Positions 19,145-28,689 of a stretch of 64,000 nucleotides of DNA are shown in pieces. The first letter of the stretch is position 1. Every line of letters begins with the position of its first letter. The stretch is from Diplonema japonicum (taxonomy: Eukaryota > Euglenozoa > Diplonemea > Diplonemida > Diplonemidae), in NCBI GenBank assembly GCA_964019335.1, contig OZ025696.1, positions 124,001-188,000 of the forward strand, in the 5' to 3' direction. The notes under the pieces are model-generated. The model made no database searches, was not told the origin of the DNA, and was given only the letters and a program-made list of their open reading frames with translations. Made by a program: the position numbers and the translations under genes.

Positions 19145-19914
19145 AAAATAATTATTTTCTTTTTTTTTCAATGTTTTTTTTTCTTCTTTCTTTCTTTTCT
19201 TTTTAGCATTTGTGCACACCGGTAAAAATCCATAGGAAAAAAAAAGGAAAAAAAAAAAAAGAAAAGAAAAAGGAGTAGACGGTGTTTGTGATGCATAAGT
19301 CGGTTTTTGCCCAGCAGAACAGTTAAAAAGCCGAAACAAAAAGCCGCCTTGACTCTTTTCTTTCAGCAAGTAACAAATTCCTTTACAATTTATTTCTTTC
19401 TTGTTTCAGTTGGTGGTATGTAATGTCGCAAAGTTTGGGGTGGGGGGAGGGGGCACACGTTCACGTCCCTCCAGCGAAGAGACTGAAAATGCAGCTAGAG
19501 GGGTGGGGGGTGGGGGGGGTCCTGCAAAGGTCTTATTCCCAAAAAACGAAAAACCGCAGTTCTTTTTTTTTTTCTCATCATTCAATTCGTTATTGTGCAA
19601 TACGTGTTACAAACGTGGTGCCTACTAGTGGTAGGGGATTATTTGTAACACATGACAACACCATTCTTACTAGTAGTTACCAAGCTGCTTCACACTTTAC
19701 TTATTTCTTCTTTTTCTTTTTGGTTTCGTTCGGAGTTGGAGTGAAAGTAAATATAAATTTCCGTAAAACAAACAATCCGCAAAGGAAGAATATCGGGGCT
19801 TGTTATGTATTTGTTTTACTGTAACAAAAAAAAAGAAAAAGAAATTGCTTTAGCAACAAAGGGCTGAACGTAACAAAACAGAAAGACAGAATAAAAGAGG
19901 ATGTTCGATGGCGT

Positions 19915-22479
19915 TCACACAGTTTCGTACTTGTCAGCAGTTGTCCCAGGGAGTTTAGAAGGGCATCTCCCCATGAAGCTCGTCGCTGTAGTGATGCTAG
20001 TGGAGTCGCTGTCATGGCCCAGCCAAGCAGGAGAGGGCTCCTTCAGCATCCGCAGAGGAACAGTCTGCGGGTGGCGGAGGTTCGGGTTACTGCTCTGCAG
20101 CCTGCCGATGAACAAGGCCAAGGGGGAGGGGTCGTTTTTCCCCCCCGTCCCCGTCCCTGCCGCTGCGTCGATGGCAAGGAGGGACTCCACGAAGGAGGTG
20201 AGTTGTTTAGAGGTGTACTTGTTTTCAACAAGGCCCTTGAAGGTCTCGGTGTAGTCGGGGGGAAGGGGTAGCGGGGGCGCCCCTTCCTTCAGGAGCTGGT
20301 ACACGTTGAAGACTGCACCGCTGATCGTCCACACGTCAAGCAGCATTGTCGCCCTCCTGATGGCAGGCTCTGTCGTCACCCTCACCGAGTCCGTGTCCTC
20401 CCCGATAAGACAGTACACGGAGGCCTCAGCTGCAGCCCGCGCGCATGCCTGTGCGAGGCTCAGAACCCCTCCTGCAGAGATCATGAACCGCTGCTTATCC
20501 GTCCCGACAGACCCGCTGACGATCCTCCCTGTCGACAGCCCCATCGTGCTCCCGTGCTCTCCCACGATCCCAGAGGTGATGTGCGCGCATCGGACAGCTT
20601 GTGCCGTGTGCTGCAAGCACACCTTCCCTATGTTCCACGTCACGCAGCAGGCCAGCCCTGTTACCGAGGTTGCCGTCCCCTGCGTTTTCTCCACCGACTC
20701 CAGCAAGGCGCAGATCACCTCGTTCGAAGCATGATGCGCATTCTTCTTGAACGCACCTGCCTCCAGGAAGGAGTAAGAGAGCTCAATGAAGCCGTAGGTC
20801 GCGATCGATGTGTGCATCCGAGACCTGAAGACTGTCGGGGCTAAAAAGGCCTTTCTTCCCACCGCTGTGTTGTTCGTTCCGTTGGGAGAGGTACCGCCCA
20901 TGGGGGAGCCAGGGATAGAACTGCGGGAGTGCTTGATCCTCCACCTGGCGTGGTGTTCAGACACCTTCCTCGAAGACATCCCAACAGTGAAGAGAAGGAA
21001 GAGCGTCGGGTCCACGGAGACCCCCTTCAGCGACACCTTCCCCAGATTCACCTTCTGAAAGCCTGCTGTTGCTTGGTCCCGTTCAAGCTCCCCCAGAACC
21101 TCATCTGTCACTGAGATCGCCCCACCGATCCCCTTCGACTCAATCCGAGAAGCCTTATTCACTGTCGGCCCGAAGTAGTCATACCTCTTCGTCACAGGGT
21201 TTTGTTCTGCTTCGACAGGGCCGTGGTGTACCCCCATCCTCACCTTCAGCCCTTCTTGGTAGTCGGGGACAGCCGTGATCTCCTTCGGCCATGAAGCAGC
21301 GAGAAGCCCCTCTTGAGCTGCCAAGCAAAACCGCACAGCGTGAACGGTCGACTCAAAGGCCACCATGAAGGAGTCCCCGATGGTCTTCACCTCGTAGCCA
21401 CGGTTTGCAACTAGCGCCTTCCGCATCACGTGGTTGTGCGTCCGCAGCGCCCGCTTCATCCCCTTCGCCGACGCCTCCCACAGCATCGTCGAGGCCTGGA
21501 TGTCCGTGAAGACGATCGACGCAGTCTGCTTTGGTGCCGGCTGTGTCGAGGGCTGCAGATGGGCGTTGTCATGCTCATTGTCAGTGTCGTTGCTGTCATC
21601 ATCGCCTACGGTGCTTAACAGGTCGGTCTTGGAGTCACGGGACAGGAGGTGTGCAGGGAGGTAGGGTTTGTACATCTTCAGGTTGTCCAGAAGGTCCTGC
21701 AAGGGGCTGACAAGGCGGTTGTCCTTACCAGTCTCCGAAGCGGAGAACTGCGCAAGCAAGGCCTCCGCCTTCTGCAGGTCGAAGCGCACAAGGCACTCAC
21801 CGATTTCCGTTGCAACCGCAACTGACTCGTCCATAACCTCCTCGTGGTGCCTGGTCGAGGTGGCGAACCACTTCGTCATGCTGAAGTCGCACATGAAGAG
21901 CAGCCCACGTATCATAAAATTCTGCAGGCCAGCACTTAATGTGATCCTGGGGCGGGCTTCTCTTCTCATGTCGGTGGGTATGTCATACAAACCAAACCGG
22001 TACACCTCCTCCAAGGACTTAACAAGGAGGTATACGATGAAAACGTTTCTCATGGAGGCGCTCATGCCATCTCGAAAACCCGCCAGGCATGCCCAGTCGT
22101 GAAGGATGATAGCACCCGCCCAAATGTCCCACAAGCCCTTTGTCTGCGCGTCCCAAAACAGCACCAACAGAAACGAAAGGAACACAAATAGTTCTGACGC
22201 TGCAATGGGCAGTCTCTTGAATACAATGGCATAGCTGAGATATCCAATAGAGATGCCTATCTGGTAGAAGATCGTTGGCCCTGTTTTCCACTGTTTCTGT
22301 GATACAATGTTGATGCTGTAGCCTAGGTACAGGAATAAATATGCCACGGTGACGGGGACGATGATCATCTTCGCTCTGTGCTCTTCTTTCGTGTCGTCGG
22401 GGTGCGTTACGAGGCGGAGTACTGGGGCGAAGACCTTCATCGCCGCTGACTCAATGACACCTCGGTGCCTCGAGGCCAT
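19915..22479 (-). CDS. Membrane class III adenylate cyclase 2
   Basis: 854-residue relative of the cyclase at 14958-17099. Hydrophobic segments lie between residues 38 and 200, followed by a helical linker with KPYLPAHLL (271-279) and an Asp/Asn-rich insert (292-305). The catalytic domain runs from about 318 to 480. Metal Asp are D326 (FTDIQAST) and D369, the adenine-selecting pair is K365 and D434 (RYDYFG), and N441 and R445 are present, so it should be active on ATP. At about 600-730 there is a second cyclase-like domain without catalytic residues (MGLSTGRIVSGSVG is its clearest part). The C-terminal 120 residues are disordered and Pro/Ser-rich. Both cyclases share the layout but differ in sequence, so the duplication is old. 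Confidence 0.92.
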   Translation of the reverse strand: MASRHRGVIESAAMKVFAPVLRLVTHPDDTKEEHRAKMIIVPVTVAYLFLYLGYSINIVSQKQWKTGPTIFYQIGISIGYLSYAIVFKRLPIAASELFVFLSFLLVLFWDAQTKGLWDIWAGAIILHDWACLAGFRDGMSASMRNVFIVYLLVKSLEEVYRFGLYDIPTDMRREARPRITLSAGLQNFMIRGLLFMCDFSMTKWFATSTRHHEEVMDESVAVATEIGECLVRFDLQKAEALLAQFSASETGKDNRLVSPLQDLLDNLKMYKPYLPAHLLSRDSKTDLLSTVGDDDSNDTDNEHDNAHLQPSTQPAPKQTASIVFTDIQASTMLWEASAKGMKRALRTHNHVMRKALVANRGYEVKTIGDSFMVAFESTVHAVRFCLAAQEGLLAASWPKEITAVPDYQEGLKVRMGVHHGPVEAEQNPVTKRYDYFGPTVNKASRIESKGIGGAISVTDEVLGELERDQATAGFQKVNLGKVSLKGVSVDPTLFLLFTVGMSSRKVSEHHARWRIKHSRSSIPGSPMGGTSPNGTNNTAVGRKAFLAPTVFRSRMHTSIATYGFIELSYSFLEAGAFKKNAHHASNEVICALLESVEKTQGTATSVTGLACCVTWNIGKVCLQHTAQAVRCAHITSGIVGEHGSTMGLSTGRIVSGSVGTDKQRFMISAGGVLSLAQACARAAAEASVYCLIGEDTDSVRVTTEPAIRRATMLLDVWTISGAVFNVYQLLKEGAPPLPLPPDYTETFKGLVENKYTSKQLTSFVESLLAIDAAAGTGTGGKNDPSPLALFIGRLQSSNPNLRHPQTVPLRMLKEPSPAWLGHDSDSTSITTATSFMGRCPSKLPGTTADKYETV

Positions 22480-22959
22480 CTTTTTATTTCTTTATTTTTT
22501 ATTTCACCTTTTCTTTTTGAGAATCTCTATCGAGAGAGGGAAAAAAAAAAAAGAAAACATTGAAAGTGTAATATTATCGTCCAAAAAAAAAAAACTCTTT
22601 TTTTTTTTCTTTCCCTTTTTTTTTTTCTTTTTTTCGCTCGCTGGGGCGTTTTGGTTTCTTTTTTTTGCGCACCCGATATTTGGAAACATAAAAAAAAAAA
22701 AAGAAAGTTAAAAAAAAAAAAAAAGAGAGATTAAAAAAAGAAAAGAAAGAGGAACTGCGCTGTTTGGTTTGCGAATAAATCTTCTATTCGTCTTTTTTTT
22801 TCTTCTTTTTCTAGCACTGACAAAGAAAATAATCAAAAATCCAAAAAAATGAAAGAGGGAAAAAGAAACGAACGGGACTAATCGGCCATGTTGTCATCAA
22901 GAAGTCCTCTCCCTTTCGAAAAAAAAAAAAAAAAAATCTACTGCCTGCGAGAGGTGAAA

Positions 22960-22990
<31 letters not shown>

Positions 22991-23008
22991 ACTAGTATCT
23001 CATTCCTT
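22480..23008. other. Spacer, homopolymer-rich, no gene
   Basis: A and T runs dominate, including about 26 A near 22957-22982. Nothing recognisable. Confidence 0.8.
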
Positions 23009-23605
23009 TTACAATTCGTCATCATGGTTGCTGGCCTTCTGCTTCTGTTCAAGTTCTTGCTTCTCTTTGTAATTCATGAGAAGCTGGTGAGTTTTGGGGT
23101 TCGTACGCTTGTTAACGACATCGAGAAGGGTACGGCCATCAAGCAGGGTGAGATCGAAGGGAACACCAGCTTCAAGGAAGGTTTGCACAGTGCGGGTGTG
23201 CCGCATCTCTGTTCCCCACAGAGCGCGGTGAATAGGGAAATACCCGTCCTTGTGCTTGCTCATGGGATCTACACCATGCTTGATTAAGATTTGGGCGATT
23301 TCAGGCCTTCCTTGAAACCCCGAGCCGTGGATGGGCGTGTATCCATCCTTCTCCGGGACCTCTGGGTCCGCGCCCATGTCAAGCAATGCCTGGACGCTCT
23401 CAGTCTTACCGCTCAGGGTCGCAAGCATTAGAGGGCTCTGCCCACCGCCTCCCTTCTCATTTATATCAACCTCACCCTTTGCCACCAGTGCTTTGATCCC
23501 CTCTGCGTCATTCTTCTCCACCAATTTATGAAGCGGCCCACCAATGACCCTGCCCTCACAGCTGCACAGTGCCACTGCTATTAGTGCCAGCGGTGCTACC
23601 TTCAT
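23009..23605 (-). CDS. Ankyrin-repeat protein with signal peptide and DDEL end
   Basis: 198-residue protein. It begins with a short signal peptide (MKVAPLALIAVALCSC). About four ankyrin repeats follow (residues 24-170), recognisable by QSPLMLATLSG, YTPIHGSG and FPIHRALWG. A charged helix leads to the C-terminus NHDDEL. DDEL at the extreme end resembles the KDEL/HDEL signals that keep soluble proteins in the endoplasmic reticulum. Ankyrin proteins are usually cytosolic, so a lumenal one would be unusual; localisation is inferred. The ATG at 23605 is chosen because it starts the signal peptide; the frame extends further upstream through a Lys-rich homopolymer stretch. Confidence 0.82.
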   Translation of the reverse strand: MKVAPLALIAVALCSCEGRVIGGPLHKLVEKNDAEGIKALVAKGEVDINEKGGGGQSPLMLATLSGKTESVQALLDMGADPEVPEKDGYTPIHGSGFQGRPEIAQILIKHGVDPMSKHKDGYFPIHRALWGTEMRHTRTVQTFLEAGVPFDLTLLDGRTLLDVVNKRTNPKTHQLLMNYKEKQELEQKQKASNHDDEL

Positions 23606-24260
23606 CTTTTTTTTTTTTATGGAAAAGAAATTGCTGAACAATTTGGTTTTTCTTTTCTTTCTTTTTTAATCGGTTTGAAAAAAAAAAAAGGAGTCAAAAA
23701 AAAAAAAAAAAAAGGGTAACGTTGGGAATATATAATATGAGTTAAGGAGGGTTTTTGTGTGTTTTCTTTTATTTTTTTTTTCCCCCTTTTTTTTGCGGCA
23801 CCAAAGCCTCCATTGCTCATCGTTTGCAGGGAACGGCACAGCGGTTAGGTGTCTCTTGATGGTCTCGAGGCTCGTTATAGCGCCGCACGTTGCCTCGCAA
23901 GAAGAAAACTCCCTCTTTTTAGCAAATAACAAGTTCATTACCAACTTTTCTTGTGTCAAGCAATAAAAAAAAAAGAAAAAGAAAAGAGAAAAAAAAAAGA
24001 AAAAGCTGGTGCGTTGTTGGCCACCAAATAGTTAGGATAATTAATAATTAACTGAAAGATTAGAAAAAAATAGGGGAAAAAAATGGTGGGGCTTTTTTTT
24101 TTCTTCTTCTTCTTCTTCCTTTTCTTATTATCCCGTTTCTTTTTTTTTTAAAAAAATCTTTATAAGCAATGAAAGAGACAGCTCAAAATAAAAAGCCTCG
24201 CCCTTCAACACAAGATCATTAGGACCAGTGGAGGGCGGCAGGCTGGAGGTTAGAATGAGC
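23606..24260. other. Spacer, no gene called
   Basis: A/T-rich. A more complex stretch at about 23810-23960 is open on the minus strand but has no start context or recognisable family. It may be a remnant of something mobile. Confidence 0.6.
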
Positions 24261-25202
24261 TCACTCTTCACCGGCGTTCTGTTCCAAGATGCGAACAATG
24301 TCGCAAAAGCCCCTTCCCGACGCCACCGCAAGAGGAGTCTCGCCCAGAAGGCTGCAATGAGTGGTACTGGACCCATGCTCAATGAGCGACTGAACGATGT
24401 CAAAATGTCCTTTTTTGCATGCAGCGTGTAACGGCAAACGTCCCTTGAGATCGGGAATGTTAGGGTCGGCCCCGGAAGACAACAGTATCTTCATAACTGC
24501 GACACGTCCGTGAATGGAGGCCAAGGAGAGAGGAGAGAAGCCATACCCATCTCTTCTATTGACACTTGCACCATGAGCAATGAGAATTTCAGCAGTTTCC
24601 AAACAATCCGAAAGCACAGCGTACCCCAAGAGGGAATGCCCCGGTGAGTAAGGTACACCGTTGGGGTCTATCCCAAGCTCGAGGAGGCTTTCCACCATCT
24701 CTTTATCGTTCTTAGACACAGCATCACAGGCTGCCCATACATTTCCCTCGAGAGCACTGTGTTTTGCCAGGCTTCCTAAGATCTCATACGCCCTGTTTTG
24801 TATAGCTGTTTTGAGCATTTCTGTTTTCGTAGCCGATTCCATTTTCAACCCCACCACCTCCCCCGTGGCTAGAAGCAGTGCTACTTTTGCGGGGTCGTTG
24901 GATTTTACGTACTTAGCCACTCCTTCTAAGTTTACAGATTGCCTTAGGTTGTGACGGTCGACCTCCCTCCATGCGTGTGCTTTCTTGGATATCGTTACTT
25001 TGAGCACGTCTCCCCCGTGGATGCCCACTTCTTGGAGTATTGTGTAGTCTGTCAGCTCGTTGCCCTCGAACTGCAGCTCTAGCGAACCTAAGGCAAAGCC
25101 TTCTTTCTTGCAGTAGTCTGCCTTGATGTCCTTCCCTGTTGTGCGCTCTTGCAGCGTGTAAGAAGAAGGGTCGCTCCCATCGAGCTGCACAAAGATCTCC
25201 AT
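24261..25202 (-). CDS. Ubiquitin-like/ankyrin fusion protein 1
   Basis: 313-residue protein. Residues 1-75 have ubiquitin-fold spacing (MEIFVQLDG..., then LELQFEGNEL, then a GGDVL-type end). Ankyrin repeats fill the rest; the clearest are HSLLGYAVLSD, FSPLSLASIHG, RLPLHAACKKG and ETPLAVASGRG, at about residues 185-305. No C-terminal di-glycine follows the ubiquitin-like part, so it is a built-in domain and not a conjugated modifier. A paralogue lies upstream in transcription order at 26138-26947. It probably acts as a protein-interaction adaptor in ubiquitin or proteasome biology (inference). The start ATG follows an A-rich leader. Confidence 0.85.
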   Translation of the reverse strand: MEIFVQLDGSDPSSYTLQERTTGKDIKADYCKKEGFALGSLELQFEGNELTDYTILQEVGIHGGDVLKVTISKKAHAWREVDRHNLRQSVNLEGVAKYVKSNDPAKVALLLATGEVVGLKMESATKTEMLKTAIQNRAYEILGSLAKHSALEGNVWAACDAVSKNDKEMVESLLELGIDPNGVPYSPGHSLLGYAVLSDCLETAEILIAHGASVNRRDGYGFSPLSLASIHGRVAVMKILLSSGADPNIPDLKGRLPLHAACKKGHFDIVQSLIEHGSSTTHCSLLGETPLAVASGRGFCDIVRILEQNAGEE

Positions 25203-25428
25203 TTTCTTTTTCTTTTAATCTTCTTTTTAATTTAAGAGACGGGGCTTGCAAAACAAAGGGGGGGGGGGAGGGGGGTATCGAAAATACTCTTCATAAAACC
25301 CCATTTTATTATTCATTTCTTTCCGCTTTATTTTTTTTTTTTTCCCCGTTCCCTTTGCACTACAATTTTGTTGTAGCTTAAAAAGAGAGAGGTAAGGGTT
25401 AGCATTTAAAAAAAGATAGGGGGGGGGG

Positions 25429-25453
25429 AGAGAGAGAGAGAGAGAGAGAGAGG
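25429..25453. repeat. (GA)n microsatellite
   Basis: About twelve GA units directly after a G run. Confidence 0.85.
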
Positions 25454-25863
25454 AATGGAGCATGAGCGACAGGAAAATAATAAGGGAAAGAAGACCCCAG
25501 TGGCCAGAGATATCATGAAAACACACCTTGACCTGAAAAGCACTCCCAGAAAAAAAATAAACCTTTCCAGCGTCTGCCTTAAATCTTTGTTGATGTTGAG
25601 ACAAAAAAAATCCATCAAAATCCAAGTACAACCCCCATCGTTTCTTTCAGAAGCCATCAGAGACCAAGTGCTACAGCATGCCTGTGGACCCTATCGAGGT
25701 TCATCACACAAAAAGTAAAAGAAAATAACACATCCTCTTTTCCCCCTTCTTTTCGTTATTTTCTATAATTACCGTAAAAAAGCGAAAAATTCCGGGAAAA
25801 GGTTGCTCAAAGTACTTGCTTCGGGTTGGGGGAAAAAGGGCACTAGAATAAGAAGAAGAAAAA

Positions 25864-25882
25864 GAGACGTTTAAGGGTACCT
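25864..25882. repeat. Repeat family A, half copy
   Basis: GAGACGTTTAAGGGTACCT then an A run; the hairpin half is missing. Confidence 0.5.
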
Positions 25883-26137
25883 AAAAAAAAAAAGAAAGAA
25901 ATGTCGTCACCCACGGCCAATGATGCCATTAAGACCTGAAATTCCGTGGCCTTTGGACAAAAGAGTCATGATCGGCCGGTTTTGCTGATCCTGCTGATCG
26001 TTGTTGACCTTAACTATATAACGGACCATCAGAGTCTCCGGACTGAAAAGGCGGGGATATGGGGGTGGGAATCAAAAAAAAAAGATTTTTGTTTAGGTCT
26101 GTAAATAATTTATTTTTTTTCTTTTTTTTTTTTTTTT

Positions 26138-26947
26138 TTATGAGATCTCAACAAGAGCATCGACAATACGCCCGCACCCGTGATAAATAGCAACATGAAT
26201 GGGAAGCTGCCCGCGTGAATTCGGGATATCAGGGTTGGCACCGGCAGCAAGGAGAGCCTGAAGTATGGGAAGGTTGCCACGGCTAGCAGCGATACACAAA
26301 GGCGTCTCGCCACAGGGATCGTGCAAATCAACATCAGCATTGTAATCGATCAGAGCAGCAACGGACCCTAAACTCCCATTCCGGATGACATGGCCTAGAG
26401 GAGCAACGAGCACCGCTCCCGTGCAGTAGTTTGGGTCAGCACCAAGTTCAAGTAGCTTCTCCACAATCTCAGGGTCATCTGTCGTCGATATTATCCCGCC
26501 TGCGCTGCTTAGGTCCACACCGTTGGCCGCGAAGACTTCGAGAATTCTGAACGCTCTGATCTTCACTGCTGCACGTAGATCCTTCCAGAACAAGCCCTCC
26601 ACCTTCCCTGTCGCCATTACCAAGGCAAACAGTTCGGCGTCGTTCGACTTCAAGCACGACCGGGCTCCTGACAGGCTTACCAGGTTGCTCAAGCCAAGCT
26701 GTCGGAGTTCTCTCATTGCCCTTATCTTTACTGGTACTACTACTGTGATTGTCTCCCCTTCTTGGATCCCCGTGTCTCGGATGGGGAGATCGTCGGATGC
26801 CACCGTGCCTTCGAAGTGTAGCTCGCACGACTCCAGTTCGAAGCCTTCCTTCTCGCAATAGTCTGCTTTGATGTCCCTGCCTGTAGTCTGCTCTTGCAGG
26901 GTGTATGGGACCGCGCTGTGGCCTTCGAGCTGAACGAAGATCTCCAT
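26138..26947 (-). CDS. Ubiquitin-like/ankyrin fusion protein 2
   Basis: 269-residue paralogue of the gene at 24261-25202. It shares MEIFVQL, the pattern YTLQEQTTGRDIKADYC, and ankyrin repeats including ETPLCIAASRG and QLPIHVAIYHG. It is one repeat shorter at the C-terminus and stops with TAA that runs straight into an A homopolymer, so truncation during duplication is possible. The in-frame extension upstream of 26947 is Lys/Phe-rich and comes from the spacer, so the ATG at 26947 is used. Adaptor role inferred, as for the paralogue. Confidence 0.85.
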   Translation of the reverse strand: MEIFVQLEGHSAVPYTLQEQTTGRDIKADYCEKEGFELESCELHFEGTVASDDLPIRDTGIQEGETITVVVPVKIRAMRELRQLGLSNLVSLSGARSCLKSNDAELFALVMATGKVEGLFWKDLRAAVKIRAFRILEVFAANGVDLSSAGGIISTTDDPEIVEKLLELGADPNYCTGAVLVAPLGHVIRNGSLGSVAALIDYNADVDLHDPCGETPLCIAASRGNLPILQALLAAGANPDIPNSRGQLPIHVAIYHGCGRIVDALVEIS

Positions 26948-27217
26948 TCCTTTTTTTTTTTTTTTTTTGAATAAAGAGAAGGGCGTTTCGTTTTTTTTTT
27001 TTCCTTTGCAGGGATTTAAAAAAAAAAAGGAGAAGAAAAAAAAAATATAGTGGGTTAAAAGGAAAGTTTTTGTAAGATGCCCCCCCCCCCCCCCCCCCCG
27101 GAATGGGGGAAAAAAAAGCAACTCGCATAACAGGAGAGGTGTTGTTTACCCCCCCCAAGAAAAATTATAATAATAACGTTGGTGTATTCCTTCCCCTTCC
27201 CGCCCACAAGTTCTTTT

Positions 27218-28378
27218 TTACCCTTTAATTGTGAATGCCGACCCGTTTTCAGCTTTCTGCAGCCTTTCGACCAGTGCGTCCCCGCCCACAGTAGCAGGGG
27301 TCATGAACCCTGTTTGAGTTTGCGGTGTGAACGCCAGTATTAAGGCCAGCTCCGCCACCATGATGGACGTTGCCTTGTACCCAGGGTCGCAGTGCATGGT
27401 GAGCTGCACTGTCTTCCCCGTGTTGCTGACAAACAACAGATCGGCGTATCCGTTAAGAAGCTGTTTTGCAGAAGGCCCCTGACCAGGCTTGTTGAACACG
27501 AACCTGAAGGCCAGCCAGCGAAGCGGCGGAACCACCATAATCACCCCGAGAAGCAGCACCCCAATAAAGTATAAAACAGCCCACAAGAAATTCCCGCTAA
27601 GCTTCTGTTCCTTGTAAGTATGTAACGCCCCACCCTCGAGCGAGGCGGAACGTGTAACAACACGGGCATTGACGGATCCCATCCATGGCCCTGTCCAACC
27701 AGATTCGGGTTTCTTCACAGGCCAGATCCCAACAGACCCTGAGTTTTTAAAAGACATAACCGGCTTCAAATTAGGGCACAAATAATTAGCGTCAAGAACG
27801 GACCTCACGAGCTCTCGCCTGTCGTTGGAGATAAGCTGGCGAATGGTTTCAAGTGTACCCCCTGAAGCGGTTCCTTTGAAGGATTTTACGTAACATGTAA
27901 TGTCTGTTAAACCCGGATCAGATTGGCGAAGCAGGTACGACCCAAGATCGGCTGGTGTGGAGTCGAACCCAGCCATTGGGCAAATCACAGAACGGATACT
28001 TTCGGTCGGGCGGGGTATGGTCATCATTTTGCGCACCCATGTGATTTCACCGGTAACGTCAACATAGTGGGTTGCTTTTGTAATGCAGGCTTCTATGAGG
28101 TTTGGTCCTGCGAGGGCGAAGGGTCCAGCACAGTTTATCACCACATCGGTATTCGCGGCCATGTCTTCAAGAGCACTAAGGTCTGAGGAGTCAGCCAAGA
28201 CTGCGGCCACCCTTTCCCCTAAGGATGCTGCTAGCTTTTGTAGGTTGTGCTTGTTCCTCCCCGCCACGGCCCATGTAATGTTACCTTTTTGTATTTCGTG
28301 GTGCTGAGAGAGGTACTTTGCTACCAATCCCCCTGTGAAGCCTGTTGCCCCATACACGGTTATCTTGTACTCTCGCAT
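27218..28378 (-). CDS. Saccharopine-dehydrogenase-like oxidoreductase
   Basis: 386 residues. The N-terminal Rossmann fold starts with ITVYGATGFTGGLVAKYL, the glycine-rich NAD(P) site of the saccharopine dehydrogenase-like/trans-acting enoyl reductase family; a conserved VINCAGPF and a later ICPMAGFDSTPADLG also fit that family. A hydrophobic segment near residues 265-290 (LYFIGVLLLGVIMVVPP) suggests membrane or lipid-droplet association, as in animal SCCPDH. The exact substrate is unknown. The start codon lies only 34 bp from the end of a Mutator-like transposon (28413), so its original promoter or leader has been displaced or replaced by the insertion. Confidence 0.9.
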   Translation of the reverse strand: MREYKITVYGATGFTGGLVAKYLSQHHEIQKGNITWAVAGRNKHNLQKLAASLGERVAAVLADSSDLSALEDMAANTDVVINCAGPFALAGPNLIEACITKATHYVDVTGEITWVRKMMTIPRPTESIRSVICPMAGFDSTPADLGSYLLRQSDPGLTDITCYVKSFKGTASGGTLETIRQLISNDRRELVRSVLDANYLCPNLKPVMSFKNSGSVGIWPVKKPESGWTGPWMGSVNARVVTRSASLEGGALHTYKEQKLSGNFLWAVLYFIGVLLLGVIMVVPPLRWLAFRFVFNKPGQGPSAKQLLNGYADLLFVSNTGKTVQLTMHCDPGYKATSIMVAELALILAFTPQTQTGFMTPATVGGDALVERLQKAENGSAFTIKG

Positions 28379-28403
28379 TATTTCTTTTTTTTTTTTTTTG
28401 CTT

Positions 28404-28412
28404 TTTTTATTT
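28404..28412. repeat. Target site duplication, left
   Basis: TTTTTATTT, identical to 30117-30125 on the other side of the element. Nine bp is the usual length for Mutator-like elements. The T-rich sequence makes chance agreement possible. Confidence 0.7.
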
Positions 28413-28625
28413 GGGAAAAACACCGTTCACGGTAAGCAAATAACTTTTTTCCACCGTTTCCTTAAACCTAAAATTCTTTTTCCACCAAGTACGGTAACCT
28501 GCAACTTTTTTCCACCAAGTACGGTAACCACAACTTTTTTTCCACCGTTACTGTAATCATCAAGTTTTTTTTTATGCAACTACAAACTTTTTTTCCACCA
28601 AACACGGTAACCTGTATCATTTTTA
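28413..28625. repeat. Left terminal inverted repeat with internal array
   Basis: Contains about five degenerate units with the core TTCCACCAAGTACGGTAA. It is the reverse complement of the outer part of 29765-30116. Confidence 0.75.
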
Positions 28626-28689
28626 TGCCTGATTAGGGTTTATCATAAAATGTAGTATGAGGTGCAAAAATAATGATGGCATGGCAAAA

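Larger units (their letters stand above)
17100..19914. other. 2.8-kb spacer rich in repeats
   Basis: Contains family D copies (17570-17596, 17986-18014), a family C copy (18383-18423), a family A element (18466-18700), an AAAAT microsatellite (18143-18183) and long A runs near 17240, 17757, 18440 and 19110. G-rich patches near 19435-19520 could form quadruplexes. I see no credible gene. Confidence 0.7.
25203..26137. other. Spacer with GA repeat and repeat A fragment
   Basis: Includes a G run with A near 25259-25275, a (GA)n tract at 25429-25453, and a half copy of repeat family A at 25864-25882. A plus-strand ORF at 25455-25718 has ordinary composition but no recognised family and is not called. 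Confidence 0.65.

Noticed and set aside
23666-23959. Minus-strand ORF of 97 codons before the DDEL ankyrin gene
   Set aside because: Half of it is homopolymer-coded; the rest (SLETIKRHLTAVPFPANDEQ) matches nothing I know.
25455-25718. Plus-strand ORF of 87 codons with ordinary composition
   Set aside because: It would be the only plus-strand gene in the window, has no recognisable domain and no homologue here.
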